Below are positions 9,619 to 16,777 of a stretch of DNA of 56,741 bases, in pieces (within the stretch, counting starts at the first letter, position 1; each line of letters opens with the position of its first letter). Both the position numbers and the translations under genes were made by a program. Source of the stretch: an uncultured Ellagibacter sp. (lineage in GTDB: Bacteria > Actinomycetota > Coriobacteriia > Coriobacteriales > Eggerthellaceae); NCBI GenBank assembly GCA_934654815.1, contig CAKUGU010000010.1, positions 1 to 56,741 on the forward strand, given 5' to 3'. The notes beneath the pieces are model-generated. The model had not been told where the DNA came from. It was given only the letters and a program-made list of their open reading frames with translations, and ran no database searches.

Positions 9619-10641
9619 CTAGCAGATACGCGGAAGCTGCTCGCCGACGAGCATGTCGAGGATGCGCTTGCCGCCGAACGCGGTGCGGAGGAAAACCTTC
9701 GGCCCGCGCTCGGGCTGCATCTCCCCCACTTCGCCGATGATGGCGGCGTCTGCGCCGTACTTGTTCGCGCGCATGGCGGCGAGAGCGGCATCGGCCTCGT
9801 CAGCAGGGACGACGCACACCATCTTGCCCTCGTTGGCGACTTGGAGCACATCGTAGCCGAGCATCTCGCAGGCGCCGCGGACAGCGTCCTTCACCGGAAC
9901 CGCGTCCTCGTCGACCGTGATGTCGACCTGGGCCTGAGAAGCGAACTCGTTGAGCGTCGACGCGAGCCCGCCGCGCGTTGGGTCGCGGAAGCAGCGCGTG
10001 TTCGGCGCGGCTTCGAGCACCTCGGCGATCAGGTGATTCAGCGGGGCGGCGTCGCTTTCCAAGTCGGCCGAGAAGTTCAGCCCCTCGCGGCAGCTCATGA
10101 TGGTGATGCCGTGGTCGCCCAAGGTGCCGCTCACGAGCACCTTGTCGCCCGGCTTGCACTTCTCGCCGCCCAGGTTCACGCCTTCGGGGATGGCGCCCAC
10201 GCCCGCGGTGTTGATGAACACGCCGTCGCCGTGGCCGCGGTTCACCACCTTGGTGTCGCCGGTGACCACGCGGACCCCCGCCTCGCGCGCGGTTTCGGCC
10301 ATGGTGGCGCAGATACGCTTCAAGTCTTCCATGGGGAAACCCTCTTCGAGGATGAAACCGCAACTCAGGTAGAGCGGGCGCGCGCCCGACGTGGCGACGT
10401 CGTTCACCGTGCCGCACACGGCCAAGTGCCCGATGTTGCCGCCCGGGAAGAAGTGCGGGGTCACGACGAAGCTGTCGGTCGAGAACGCGAGACGCTCGCC
10501 AGGAGCCGGGGCGGGAAGCGTCGCCGCGTCGTTGCCCTGCAGAAGCTCGTCGCTGCCGTACGCCTCGAAGAACACCTCGTCGATGATCCGCTTCATCATC
10601 GAGCCGCCGCTGCCGTGACCGAGCATCACCTTGTCGTCCAT
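9619..10641 (-). CDS. hypE: Hydrogenase maturation protein HypE
   Basis: HypE dehydrates the carbamoyl group received from HypF to a thiocyanate on its C-terminal cysteine, supplying the cyanide ligands of the [NiFe]-hydrogenase iron. The protein is 340 residues with HGSGG near the N-terminus (MLGHGSGGSMMKRI), the AIRS/PurM ATP-binding core, and the hallmark C-terminus LPRIC. That terminus separates it from related SelD and ThiL proteins. The start is ATG at 10641 (AGAGGAT upstream); the frame continues upstream without a better start. A weak -10 candidate, TATCAT, lies at 10706-10711 on the minus strand. No other hyp or hydrogenase gene is in the window. Confidence 0.93.
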   Translation of the reverse strand: MDDKVMLGHGSGGSMMKRIIDEVFFEAYGSDELLQGNDAATLPAPAPGERLAFSTDSFVVTPHFFPGGNIGHLAVCGTVNDVATSGARPLYLSCGFILEEGFPMEDLKRICATMAETAREAGVRVVTGDTKVVNRGHGDGVFINTAGVGAIPEGVNLGGEKCKPGDKVLVSGTLGDHGITIMSCREGLNFSADLESDAAPLNHLIAEVLEAAPNTRCFRDPTRGGLASTLNEFASQAQVDITVDEDAVPVKDAVRGACEMLGYDVLQVANEGKMVCVVPADEADAALAAMRANKYGADAAIIGEVGEMQPERGPKVFLRTAFGGKRILDMLVGEQLPRIC

Positions 10642-10819
10642 GGGAATCCTCTCTAACCTGCAGCCCGCCGCGCATCCCGCGCGCGAGCGATCGTTCGTTT
10701 CCCCCATGATACGACAGAGCGGAAAGCCTCGCGCGGCCCGCACGCCAAGCGGCAAGCAAACAGCAGAGGCGGATTAAACGCACCGGGCGTGTCGGGCGGT
10801 TAATGCGCGAAAGGGCTTG

Positions 10820-10978
10820 TTTCTGCCAACAATATCGAATTTAGGGTCGGGCTGCTTTCCCTGAAGCCGTATCGGTCGCCAATTTCACCCCATTTTCTCC
10901 GCAAACGGGGTGAAACATCTCCAAACAAGACGACGCTCCCTAACCCTTCGACCCTAAATTCGCCTTTGTTGGCAGAAA
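10820..10978. repeat. MITE-like nested palindrome with 30-bp inverted ends
   Basis: The ends 10820-10849 (TTTCTGCCAACA, 4 variable bases, CGAATTTAGGGTCG) and 10949-10978 are inverted repeats matching at 26 of 30 positions. The 99-base interior holds a second hairpin, TTTCACCCC (10883-10891) with GGGGTGAAA (10907-10915). There is no open frame. Weaker similarity continues a few bases outwards. It lies between the hypE promoter region and the 3' end of arsM. It could be a non-autonomous mobile element or a folded RNA; function unknown. Confidence 0.65.
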
Positions 10979-11053
10979 AGGGCCCGTAGGAAAATAATGA
11001 GCCGACAGCAGCCTACACGCATTCGATTCCTCAGTTCGCCCCACGATACGACA

Positions 11054-11077
11054 GAAAAGGGCCCGAAGGCCCTTTTC
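11054..11077 (-). terminator. Terminator of arsM
   Basis: Stem GAAAAGGGCC/GGCCCTTTTC with a TTCG loop as read on the minus strand, 30 bases after the arsM stop. The T-rich 3' arm supports intrinsic termination. Confidence 0.8.
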
Positions 11078-11107
11078 GTGCTCATATGCGTGGGGAACGC
11101 CCAGCTG

Positions 11108-12151
11108 CTAGCAGCAGCCACCGCCGCAGCAGCCACCGCCGTCGACCGCGGGAGCGTTGCCGCAACCTTCGTAGGGACCGAAGTGGATGGAGCGGTCGCC
11201 GAAGATCTCGAAGTACTTGCCGAAGCGCGTGTCCTGCACGTAGCTGCAGGAATTGCCGCACACGTCGAGGCGCAGGTCCTTGTAGAAGCGATGATGGTCG
11301 TCGAGGTCGAAGTAGTTCTCGCAGCCCTCGATGCCGCCGCGGTAGATGGCCGTCTGGCCGTACTGCTCGCAGATGTCCTCCTGCGTGTCGGGCAGTTTGA
11401 ACGCGCGGACGGTGCGCGAGCTGTACTGGATGTTGCCGATAAGCGCCTCGACCTCGGGGTTGTCGATGGTCGCCGCCGACGAGCTCATGTAGCGGAAGTC
11501 GACCCAGCCCACGCGCGCCATCATGCGGCGGAAGTCCTCGATGTACATGGCGCCGCCGAGGCATTCGCCCAGAAGCACCGGGTTCTCGTTGATGTCCTTC
11601 GGCACGCGACGGTCGGCGAAGATGTCGGCGAAGTACAGCTCGCCGCCGATCTTGAGGACGCGCCAGATCTCCTTGAAGACCTGCTCCTTCATGGGCGACA
11701 GGTTGATGACGCAGTTGGAGATGACCACGTCGACCGACCCATCGGGAATGGCGGAAAGGTCCTCGATGTAGCTTTCGATGAACTCGACGTTGTCGTAGAA
11801 CTTCGCAGCCATCTCGGCCTGATGGCTCTTGGCGAACGCAAGCTGGTCGGGGTTCATGTCGACGCCGATGACCTTGCCTTCCGGGCCGACGAGCTTGCTC
11901 GCCAGGTACACGTCGCGGCCGGTGCCGCAGCCCAGGTCGAGCACAGTGCAGCCCTCAAGCGCCGGCGGCAGCGGGCTTCCGCAGCCGTAGAAACGCGAGG
12001 TGATTTCCTCGGGGATCTCGGCCAGGACGTCCTTGATGTACTGAGGCAAGCTGTCGGTGCCGCAGCTGCACGTGTGGGTGACCATTTCGCCGCCGTTGTC
12101 GACGGACATCTTGCTGTAATACTCCTTGACCTGTTCGCGAATATCGCTCAT
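11108..12151 (-). CDS. arsM: Arsenite S-adenosylmethionine methyltransferase ArsM with Cys-rich tail
   Basis: This cytoplasmic class I SAM methyltransferase of 347 residues probably methylates trivalent arsenic. The SAM-binding motif is VLDLGCGTGRDVY (about 70-82). Cysteines in FYGCGSPLP, ISNCVINLSP and LGECLGGA occupy the positions that bind As(III) in ArsM. A further Cys pair is in HTCSCGTDSL near the N-terminus. The C-terminus ends in GGGCCGGGCC, a possible extra thiol site for metalloids. The gene is a single unit with its own terminator and promoter. It is divergent from an ABC transporter operon. No arsR, arsB or acr3 gene is near. Confidence 0.9.
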   Translation of the reverse strand: MSDIREQVKEYYSKMSVDNGGEMVTHTCSCGTDSLPQYIKDVLAEIPEEITSRFYGCGSPLPPALEGCTVLDLGCGTGRDVYLASKLVGPEGKVIGVDMNPDQLAFAKSHQAEMAAKFYDNVEFIESYIEDLSAIPDGSVDVVISNCVINLSPMKEQVFKEIWRVLKIGGELYFADIFADRRVPKDINENPVLLGECLGGAMYIEDFRRMMARVGWVDFRYMSSSAATIDNPEVEALIGNIQYSSRTVRAFKLPDTQEDICEQYGQTAIYRGGIEGCENYFDLDDHHRFYKDLRLDVCGNSCSYVQDTRFGKYFEIFGDRSIHFGPYEGCGNAPAVDGGGCCGGGCC

Positions 12152-12192
12152 GCCCTTACCTTTCTCGTTGTCCCTAGACTCGTGCTAGGCAT

Positions 12193-12230
12193 TATCGGAA
12201 ACGATACCTTTTATATGCAATTATTGTCAA
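12193..12230 (-). promoter_or_regulatory. arsM promoter overlapped by a 14-bp palindrome
   Basis: On the minus strand TTGACA (12225-12230) is followed after 18 bases by TATCGT (12201-12206). The dyad TATCG-GAAA-CGATA (12193-12206) covers the -10 box, a position expected for a repressor operator. The regulator is unknown. Confidence 0.5.
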
Positions 12231-12434
12231 TGGTCTTATAGTCGGCCTTGTATCACCTCGCCCCACCCGGCGCGATGCGCCGAAAGCTCCACGCCGAGAA
12301 GCGCTTCCAGTCGTAAATCATACTATTCATCTATACTTTAGTTTTCTTATTAATTCCGAGTTGATTGCTAGTATTTTACCTGGTTATCCATAGTATCTCA
12401 TCGCGAAAAAACGACAATTACCTTTATTCGCATG

Positions 12435-12462
12435 TTGCGATTAGTTGTTTCTGTGCTATATC
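12435..12462 (+). promoter_or_regulatory. Promoter candidate for the ABC transporter operon
   Basis: TTGCGA (12435-12440), a 16-base spacer and TATATC (12457-12462) lie 51 bases before the lipoprotein start, inside an AT-rich stretch (about 12315-12490) of the 362-base divergent gap. I saw no recognised riboswitch fold in this gap. Confidence 0.45.
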
Positions 12463-12513
12463 TATAGAAGTTTTGATTAAGGAGCTCTTTCCGCATCGTC
12501 TTAGGAGGGCGAA

Positions 12514-13683
12514 ATGACCCAACGCGTTACCCGCCGCACGTTCGTGAAGGGCGCCGCCGCGACCGCCGCATTCGCAGGAATGGCGGCCATGGCAGGCTGC
12601 TCGACCGAAAGCAAGACCGAAACCAAAGCCGACGACAAGCAGGCCGAAACCGCCGAGAGCAAGTACGACAACACGCTTTCGAGCGAGACCGAGGATTTGA
12701 ACATCGTCCTTCTGGGCAAGGACTCCAAGATCGCCGCGATCATCCTCGCCCTCAAAAAGGGCTATTACGAAGAGGAGAAGCTCAACGTCGCCACGCAAAC
12801 CGTGTCGGGCGGTTTCCCCGAGGCCATGCCGGCGCTTTCCAACGGCACCGCCGACGTTCTGCCCTTCGGGTCCATTCCGTCGTGCACCTATATCGGGCAG
12901 GGCGACGACCTCGTCATCTTCGGCGGCACGGTGGCCGACGGCTCGGAATGCGTCACGCTCATCGAGAACAAGGACGCCTATAAGAAGCCCGAGGACTTCA
13001 AGGGCAAGAAGATCGGCTGCTTCCGCATGGAAACGGGTCACATGGTGCTCAAGAGCTGGCTGCGCGAGAACGGCATCGAAGACGGCAAGGACGTCGAGTT
13101 CGTCTTGCTGGAAAGCTCGGCCGCCGAAGTCGCCGCGGTCGAAAACGGCCAGGTCGACATGTGCTTCGTAAACAGCGGCTACGGCTACGTCGCCACCCAG
13201 GGCGGCAAATGCGCCGTGGCGTTCCGCCCCAACGAGCTCATCGGCAAGGAGTTCCCCTGCTGCCGCCAGTCGACCAACCGCAAAGCCTTCGAGGAAAAGC
13301 GCTCGGCGCTCATCAAGTTCGAGATCGCGAACCTGCGCGCGCTCTATGACATCGAGAACGACCATGCGGGCACCATCGCCACCATCGTCGAGTACTCCGG
13401 CCAGCCCGAGGAATACATCGAGAACATCACCTACGGCAAGGGCGATTACGTCGCCGCGATGAAGTTCGAGATGGATCCCTACACCGACGACGTGAAGGCC
13501 TTCTATTCCGACATGGTCGACAACGGCGACATCGACGACACGGACAAGGAGCTCATCGTCGAGCACATGGACTCGACTATTTACAAGGCCGCCCTCGACG
13601 CGCTGATCGAGCGCGGCGAGAACAAAGACTTCTACGAGAAGCTCGCCGAGGAATACAAGAAGCACAACACCCTCGGCATCTAA
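12514..13683 (+). CDS. ABC transporter substrate-binding lipoprotein (NMT1/SsuA-like), Tat signal
   Basis: This is the extracytoplasmic binding protein of the importer encoded by the next two genes, 389 residues. The N-terminus carries a twin-arginine motif (RRTFVKG) and a lipobox (MAMAGC), so it is probably exported folded and lipid-anchored at Cys29. A Lys/Glu/Thr-rich linker (about 30-55) precedes an NMT1/THI5-like periplasmic-binding fold (about 60-370), including GFPEAMPALSNGTADVLPFG. That family binds sulfonates, nitrate, bicarbonate or thiamine precursors, so the substrate cannot be assigned. The start has GGAGGGCGAA. A GC-rich hairpin after the stop may raise its expression over the ATPase and permease. 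Confidence 0.85.
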   Translation: MTQRVTRRTFVKGAAATAAFAGMAAMAGCSTESKTETKADDKQAETAESKYDNTLSSETEDLNIVLLGKDSKIAAIILALKKGYYEEEKLNVATQTVSGGFPEAMPALSNGTADVLPFGSIPSCTYIGQGDDLVIFGGTVADGSECVTLIENKDAYKKPEDFKGKKIGCFRMETGHMVLKSWLRENGIEDGKDVEFVLLESSAAEVAAVENGQVDMCFVNSGYGYVATQGGKCAVAFRPNELIGKEFPCCRQSTNRKAFEEKRSALIKFEIANLRALYDIENDHAGTIATIVEYSGQPEEYIENITYGKGDYVAAMKFEMDPYTDDVKAFYSDMVDNGDIDDTDKELIVEHMDSTIYKAALDALIERGENKDFYEKLAEEYKKHNTLGI

Positions 13684-13700
13684 CCAGCCATCCCTTTCCT

Positions 13701-13738
13701 GCGCATGCGCGCCTGCAACCTTGCGGGCGCGCATGCGC
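13701..13738 (+). terminator. Attenuator-like hairpin between binding protein and ATPase
   Basis: The arms GCGCATGCGCGC (13701-13712) and GCGCGCATGCGC (13727-13738) form a 12-bp stem with a 14-base loop, followed by GTTCCCGTCTCTTTTCG. Partial termination or transcript stabilisation here would give more binding protein than membrane components. Confidence 0.55.
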
Positions 13739-13767
13739 GTTCCCGTCTCTTTTCGTGAGGATCCTCC

Positions 13768-14553
13768 ATGCCGGCGATTTCATTCAAGAACGTGAGCTAT
13801 TCATACGTCGACGGCGACGAATCGTATTTGGCGCTCGATGCCATCGACCTTGACGTCGCCGACGGCGAGTTCGTGTGCTTGGTCGGGCACTCAGGCTGCG
13901 GCAAATCAACGCTATTGTCCCTGCTCGCGGGGTTATCGACGCCCACATCGGGCGAAATCCTCATCGACGGCGCACCGGTTTCGGGCCCAGGCCCCGACCG
14001 ATCGATCGTATTCCAGAGCTATTCGCTGTTCCCCTGGCAGACCGCGCTTAGAAACGTCGCGTTCGCGATCCGCCAGACGAACAGAAGCGTGGGCAAGGAA
14101 GAAGCCCGTACCCGAGCGCTCGATCTGCTTGCCCAGGTAGGGATGGAAGACGCCGCCGATCGCTACCCTTTCCAGCTCTCGGGCGGCATGCGTCAGCGCG
14201 TGGCCATCGCCCGCGCGCTCGCCATCGACGCGCCGACGATGCTGCTCGACGAGCCGTTCGGTGCGCTCGACCCGCTTATCCGCGGCAAGCTGCAAGAGCT
14301 GCTGCTGCAGCTGTGGAACGAAAGCGGCTGCTGCAAAACCGCCGTCTTCGTGACGCACGATATCGACGAGGCGCTTATCCTTGCCGACCGCATCGTGTTC
14401 ATGGAGCCGCGCCGCATCGCACGCACGTTCGAGCTGCCGAAGGATCGCGAGCACAACGCCGAGGCCATCGCGCTCGACGATCGTCTGCGCGATGTGAAAC
14501 GCGAGGTGATGGAGCTGTTCGACGCGACCGCTACGGGAAAGGAGGACCGGTAA
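13768..14553 (+). CDS. ABC transporter ATP-binding protein (SsuB/TauB-like)
   Basis: This is the cytoplasmic ATPase of the importer, 261 residues. Walker A is GHSGCGKST, the signature is LSGGMRQR, Walker B is TMLLDEPFGALD and the switch histidine is in VFVTHDIDEA. It belongs to the nitrate/sulfonate/taurine importer ATPases, in keeping with its partners. The stop overlaps the permease start (TAATG at 14551-14555), so the two are coupled. About 84 bases separate it from the binding-protein gene. Confidence 0.93.
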   Translation: MPAISFKNVSYSYVDGDESYLALDAIDLDVADGEFVCLVGHSGCGKSTLLSLLAGLSTPTSGEILIDGAPVSGPGPDRSIVFQSYSLFPWQTALRNVAFAIRQTNRSVGKEEARTRALDLLAQVGMEDAADRYPFQLSGGMRQRVAIARALAIDAPTMLLDEPFGALDPLIRGKLQELLLQLWNESGCCKTAVFVTHDIDEALILADRIVFMEPRRIARTFELPKDREHNAEAIALDDRLRDVKREVMELFDATATGKEDR

Positions 14554-15548
14554 TGGCGCTTAGGAGGAAACAAGCCTCAAACTCGGGCCCGTCTGCTTCC
14601 GCTACGACGCCAGGGACGATCGAGGACGAGGAAAGCGGCGTCCGGCGAATCGTCACGATATCGTTCGTTCTGGCGAGTGTTCTGTTCGCGGCGCTTCTCG
14701 TGGTCATCGCCGTTCCCGGCAAGGTGCATCCGAAAACGAGCGTTCCCTTCTACGTTGCGGCCGCCATCATCGAAGCGCTGTTTTTGTGGCGTTACTTCGC
14801 AGGTGGACGCAAACGATCGACCTGCCACATCGCAATCGTGGTATTCGCCCTGCTCATCATATGGGAGGTAGTGTCAACCGACCTGAAATTGACCCATCCG
14901 GTGCTCATCCCCAACCCCGAGAACGTGTTCGCGGTCTTTCCCGCGCGCGCAGACGAGCTACTCGAGAACGTCGCGTCCTCGATGATCCTTCTCGGAGAGG
15001 GCTTCGTCACCTCGGTCGCCGCGGGTACGATCATCGGGCTGTTCGTCGGGTGGATGCCGAAGGTGCGCGAGGCGGTGTACCCCATCGCGCACGTGCTCGC
15101 GCCGGTGCCGGCCATCGTGTTCGCACCGTATCTCGTCATGCTGCTGCCGTCGTTCAAGGCAGCAGCCGTGATGGTCATCTTCCTCGGCATTTTCTGGCCG
15201 ACACTCCTGAACACGATCCTGCGCGTGGAATCGATCGACAAGCACATCCTCGACTCGGCGCGCATGATGGGGCTTTCCACCCCAACGATGATCTTCCGCG
15301 TGCTTTTGCCGTATCTGTACCCCACCGTTGCGACCGGGCTCAAAACGCAGCTCCCCACCGCCATGTTGATGCTGGTCATGGCCGAGATGTACGGTGCCAC
15401 GAGCGGGCTTGGGTACTTCGTCATCAACTACACCAACTACGCGAACTACACCAATGTCGTCGCAGGCATTATCATGGTCGGGATCGTCGTCACGATTTTG
15501 GACTTTTTGGTCGGTCTGCTCATTCGCAAGACGGTGAAATGGAGCTAA
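14553..15548 (+). CDS. ABC transporter permease (BPD_transp_1)
   Basis: This inner-membrane permease of the importer has 331 residues. Three hydrophobic helices lie in the first 110 residues, unusual for SsuC/TauC-type permeases of about 250-280 residues. The standard binding-protein-dependent permease domain follows (about 130-325). The EAA-type cytoplasmic loop that docks the ATPase is visible as DSARMMGLSTPTMIF. The ATG at 14553 is preceded by GGAAAGGAGG within the end of the ATPase gene. The substrate is unknown, and the extra N-terminal membrane segment could be lineage-specific. Confidence 0.9.
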   Translation: MALRRKQASNSGPSASATTPGTIEDEESGVRRIVTISFVLASVLFAALLVVIAVPGKVHPKTSVPFYVAAAIIEALFLWRYFAGGRKRSTCHIAIVVFALLIIWEVVSTDLKLTHPVLIPNPENVFAVFPARADELLENVASSMILLGEGFVTSVAAGTIIGLFVGWMPKVREAVYPIAHVLAPVPAIVFAPYLVMLLPSFKAAAVMVIFLGIFWPTLLNTILRVESIDKHILDSARMMGLSTPTMIFRVLLPYLYPTVATGLKTQLPTAMLMLVMAEMYGATSGLGYFVINYTNYANYTNVVAGIIMVGIVVTILDFLVGLLIRKTVKWS

Positions 15549-15681
15549 CCGCCCGCGCTTGCCGCGCCTTCGACGCCGCAAGCGCATAATGCGGATCGCG
15601 AGAGGATGAGAGAGGCCTCACGATTCGTCTGACGAGGAAACGCACGGCGCAAACCGCGCGAAAACGAGAGAAGGGCTCGAT

Positions 15682-16386
15682 ATGTCGATAGGAAAAGGCG
15701 TCTGCCTGGTGTGCGGGGAACCACTCACCTACTTCGAAGAGGCGCAGGAGGTAACCTGCCAGATTTGCAGCAAGAAGGAGACGGGGCATTCCGTTTGCGT
15801 TGACGGACATTACGTTTGCGATGCATGCCACCGGGCCGGTGGCGTCGACCACATACTCGACTTCTGCGCGAAAACCACGTCGAAGAACCCGATCGAAATC
15901 GCGCAGGAGCTAATGCGCGACAAGTCGATCTATCCCAACGGACCCGAGCATCACACGCTCGTGGGCGCTTCCCTCATGGCGGCATACAAGAACGCCGGCG
16001 GCAACATCGATCTTGACAAAGGGCTTGCCGAGCTGCGCAAACGCTCGCTTTTGGTGCCGGGCGGCACGTGCGGGTTCTGGGGAACATGCGGCGCGGCCAC
16101 AAGCGCCGGGCAGTGGTGGTCGATCGTGTCTGGCTCAACCCCGATGACGCGCGACCCCTGGGCGCAAACTCAGCGTTTGACCTCGCGTATTCTTGGCAAA
16201 CTCGCCGACTTGGGCGGTCCGCGCTGCTGCAAGCGCACCGGGTTCACGGCAATCCTGGAAGGCGCGGCCTATGCCAAGGAGCTTCACAGCGTGGAAATGG
16301 AGCTGCCCGACAAGGTGACCTGCGAGTTTTTCGCCCGCAACGCCGAGTGTCTGAAGAAGGACTGCCCGTACTTCCCGCGCAAATAG
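15682..16386 (+). CDS. Cys-rich DUF5714-like protein
   Basis: This 234-residue soluble protein of unknown function resembles the DUF5714 family of anaerobes. A zinc- or cluster-like Cys cluster opens it (CLVCG, CQIC, CVDGHYVCDACH; residues 8-50). The core contains HHTLVGASLMAAYKNAGG, GGTCGFWGTCGAATSAGQWW and GPRCCKRTGF. The C-terminus has CEFFARNAECLKKDCPYF, again Cys-rich. Thirteen or more cysteines suggest a bound metal or cluster, or thiol chemistry. It is 133 bases after the permease on the same strand with no clear terminator between, so it may process or sense the imported substrate (inference). AGAAGGGCTCGAT precedes the ATG. Confidence 0.7.
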   Translation: MSIGKGVCLVCGEPLTYFEEAQEVTCQICSKKETGHSVCVDGHYVCDACHRAGGVDHILDFCAKTTSKNPIEIAQELMRDKSIYPNGPEHHTLVGASLMAAYKNAGGNIDLDKGLAELRKRSLLVPGGTCGFWGTCGAATSAGQWWSIVSGSTPMTRDPWAQTQRLTSRILGKLADLGGPRCCKRTGFTAILEGAAYAKELHSVEMELPDKVTCEFFARNAECLKKDCPYFPRK

Positions 16387-16398
16387 CGCGACTCTTTT

Positions 16399-16440
16399 GT
16401 GAACCGGGGCGCCTCTCACGTGAGCGGCGCCCCGGTTCAC
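16399..16440. terminator. 42-base near-perfect palindrome after the DUF5714-like gene
   Basis: The 15-bp arms GTGAACCGGGGCGCC and GGCGCCCCGGTTCAC enclose TCTCACGTGAGC, itself mostly palindromic. It starts 12 bases after the stop. There is no clear T run on the plus strand, but ACAAAAG follows on the minus strand. It probably ends the operon and may insulate it from the convergent surface-protein transcript. Confidence 0.65.
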
Positions 16441-16479
16441 GGACTTCAAAGCACCCGCGCCCCCGCGAAGCGCCCAAAA

Positions 16480-16670
16480 GCGAAAAAGTGGTCACAGATT
16501 GGAGATATGCGTCTTCACAAACCTCTTCGCAGGGGTCGAACCGCCCGTTTTGCTCTCGACAGTCGCTGCACCGATGACAAAAGCCCAGGTCAACTTTTTG
16601 ACAAAAGGGAAATCGGCGCAAGTTGCACTTCCTTGAGACGCATATCTCAGATTTGTGACCACTTTTTCGC
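16480..16670. repeat. MITE-like element with 35-bp inverted ends
   Basis: The ends 16480-16514 (starting GCGAAAAAGTGGTCACA) and 16636-16670 are inverted repeats agreeing at 32 of 35 positions. The 121-base interior has smaller dyads, CCGAT (16571-16575) with ATCGG (16612-16616), and GTCAA-CTTT-TTGAC. There is no convincing open frame. It fills most of the 391-base gap between two convergent genes. It resembles the elements at 10820 and 43235 in size and layout but not in end sequence. Confidence 0.65.
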
Positions 16671-16777
16671 CTTGCCGTCGCTCAAAACGTAATCCTGGGA
16701 CCATTGAGGTAACATTCCGGGCAGCGACAGCAGAGCGGATGCCGCCGAAAGCGCAGCATCCGCTCTTTCGTTCCTCC

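Noticed and set aside
12240..12513. Riboswitch (thiamine, SAM or cobalamin) before the importer operon
   Set aside because: No conserved core of these riboswitches was recognised; the region is simply AT-rich with a promoter candidate.
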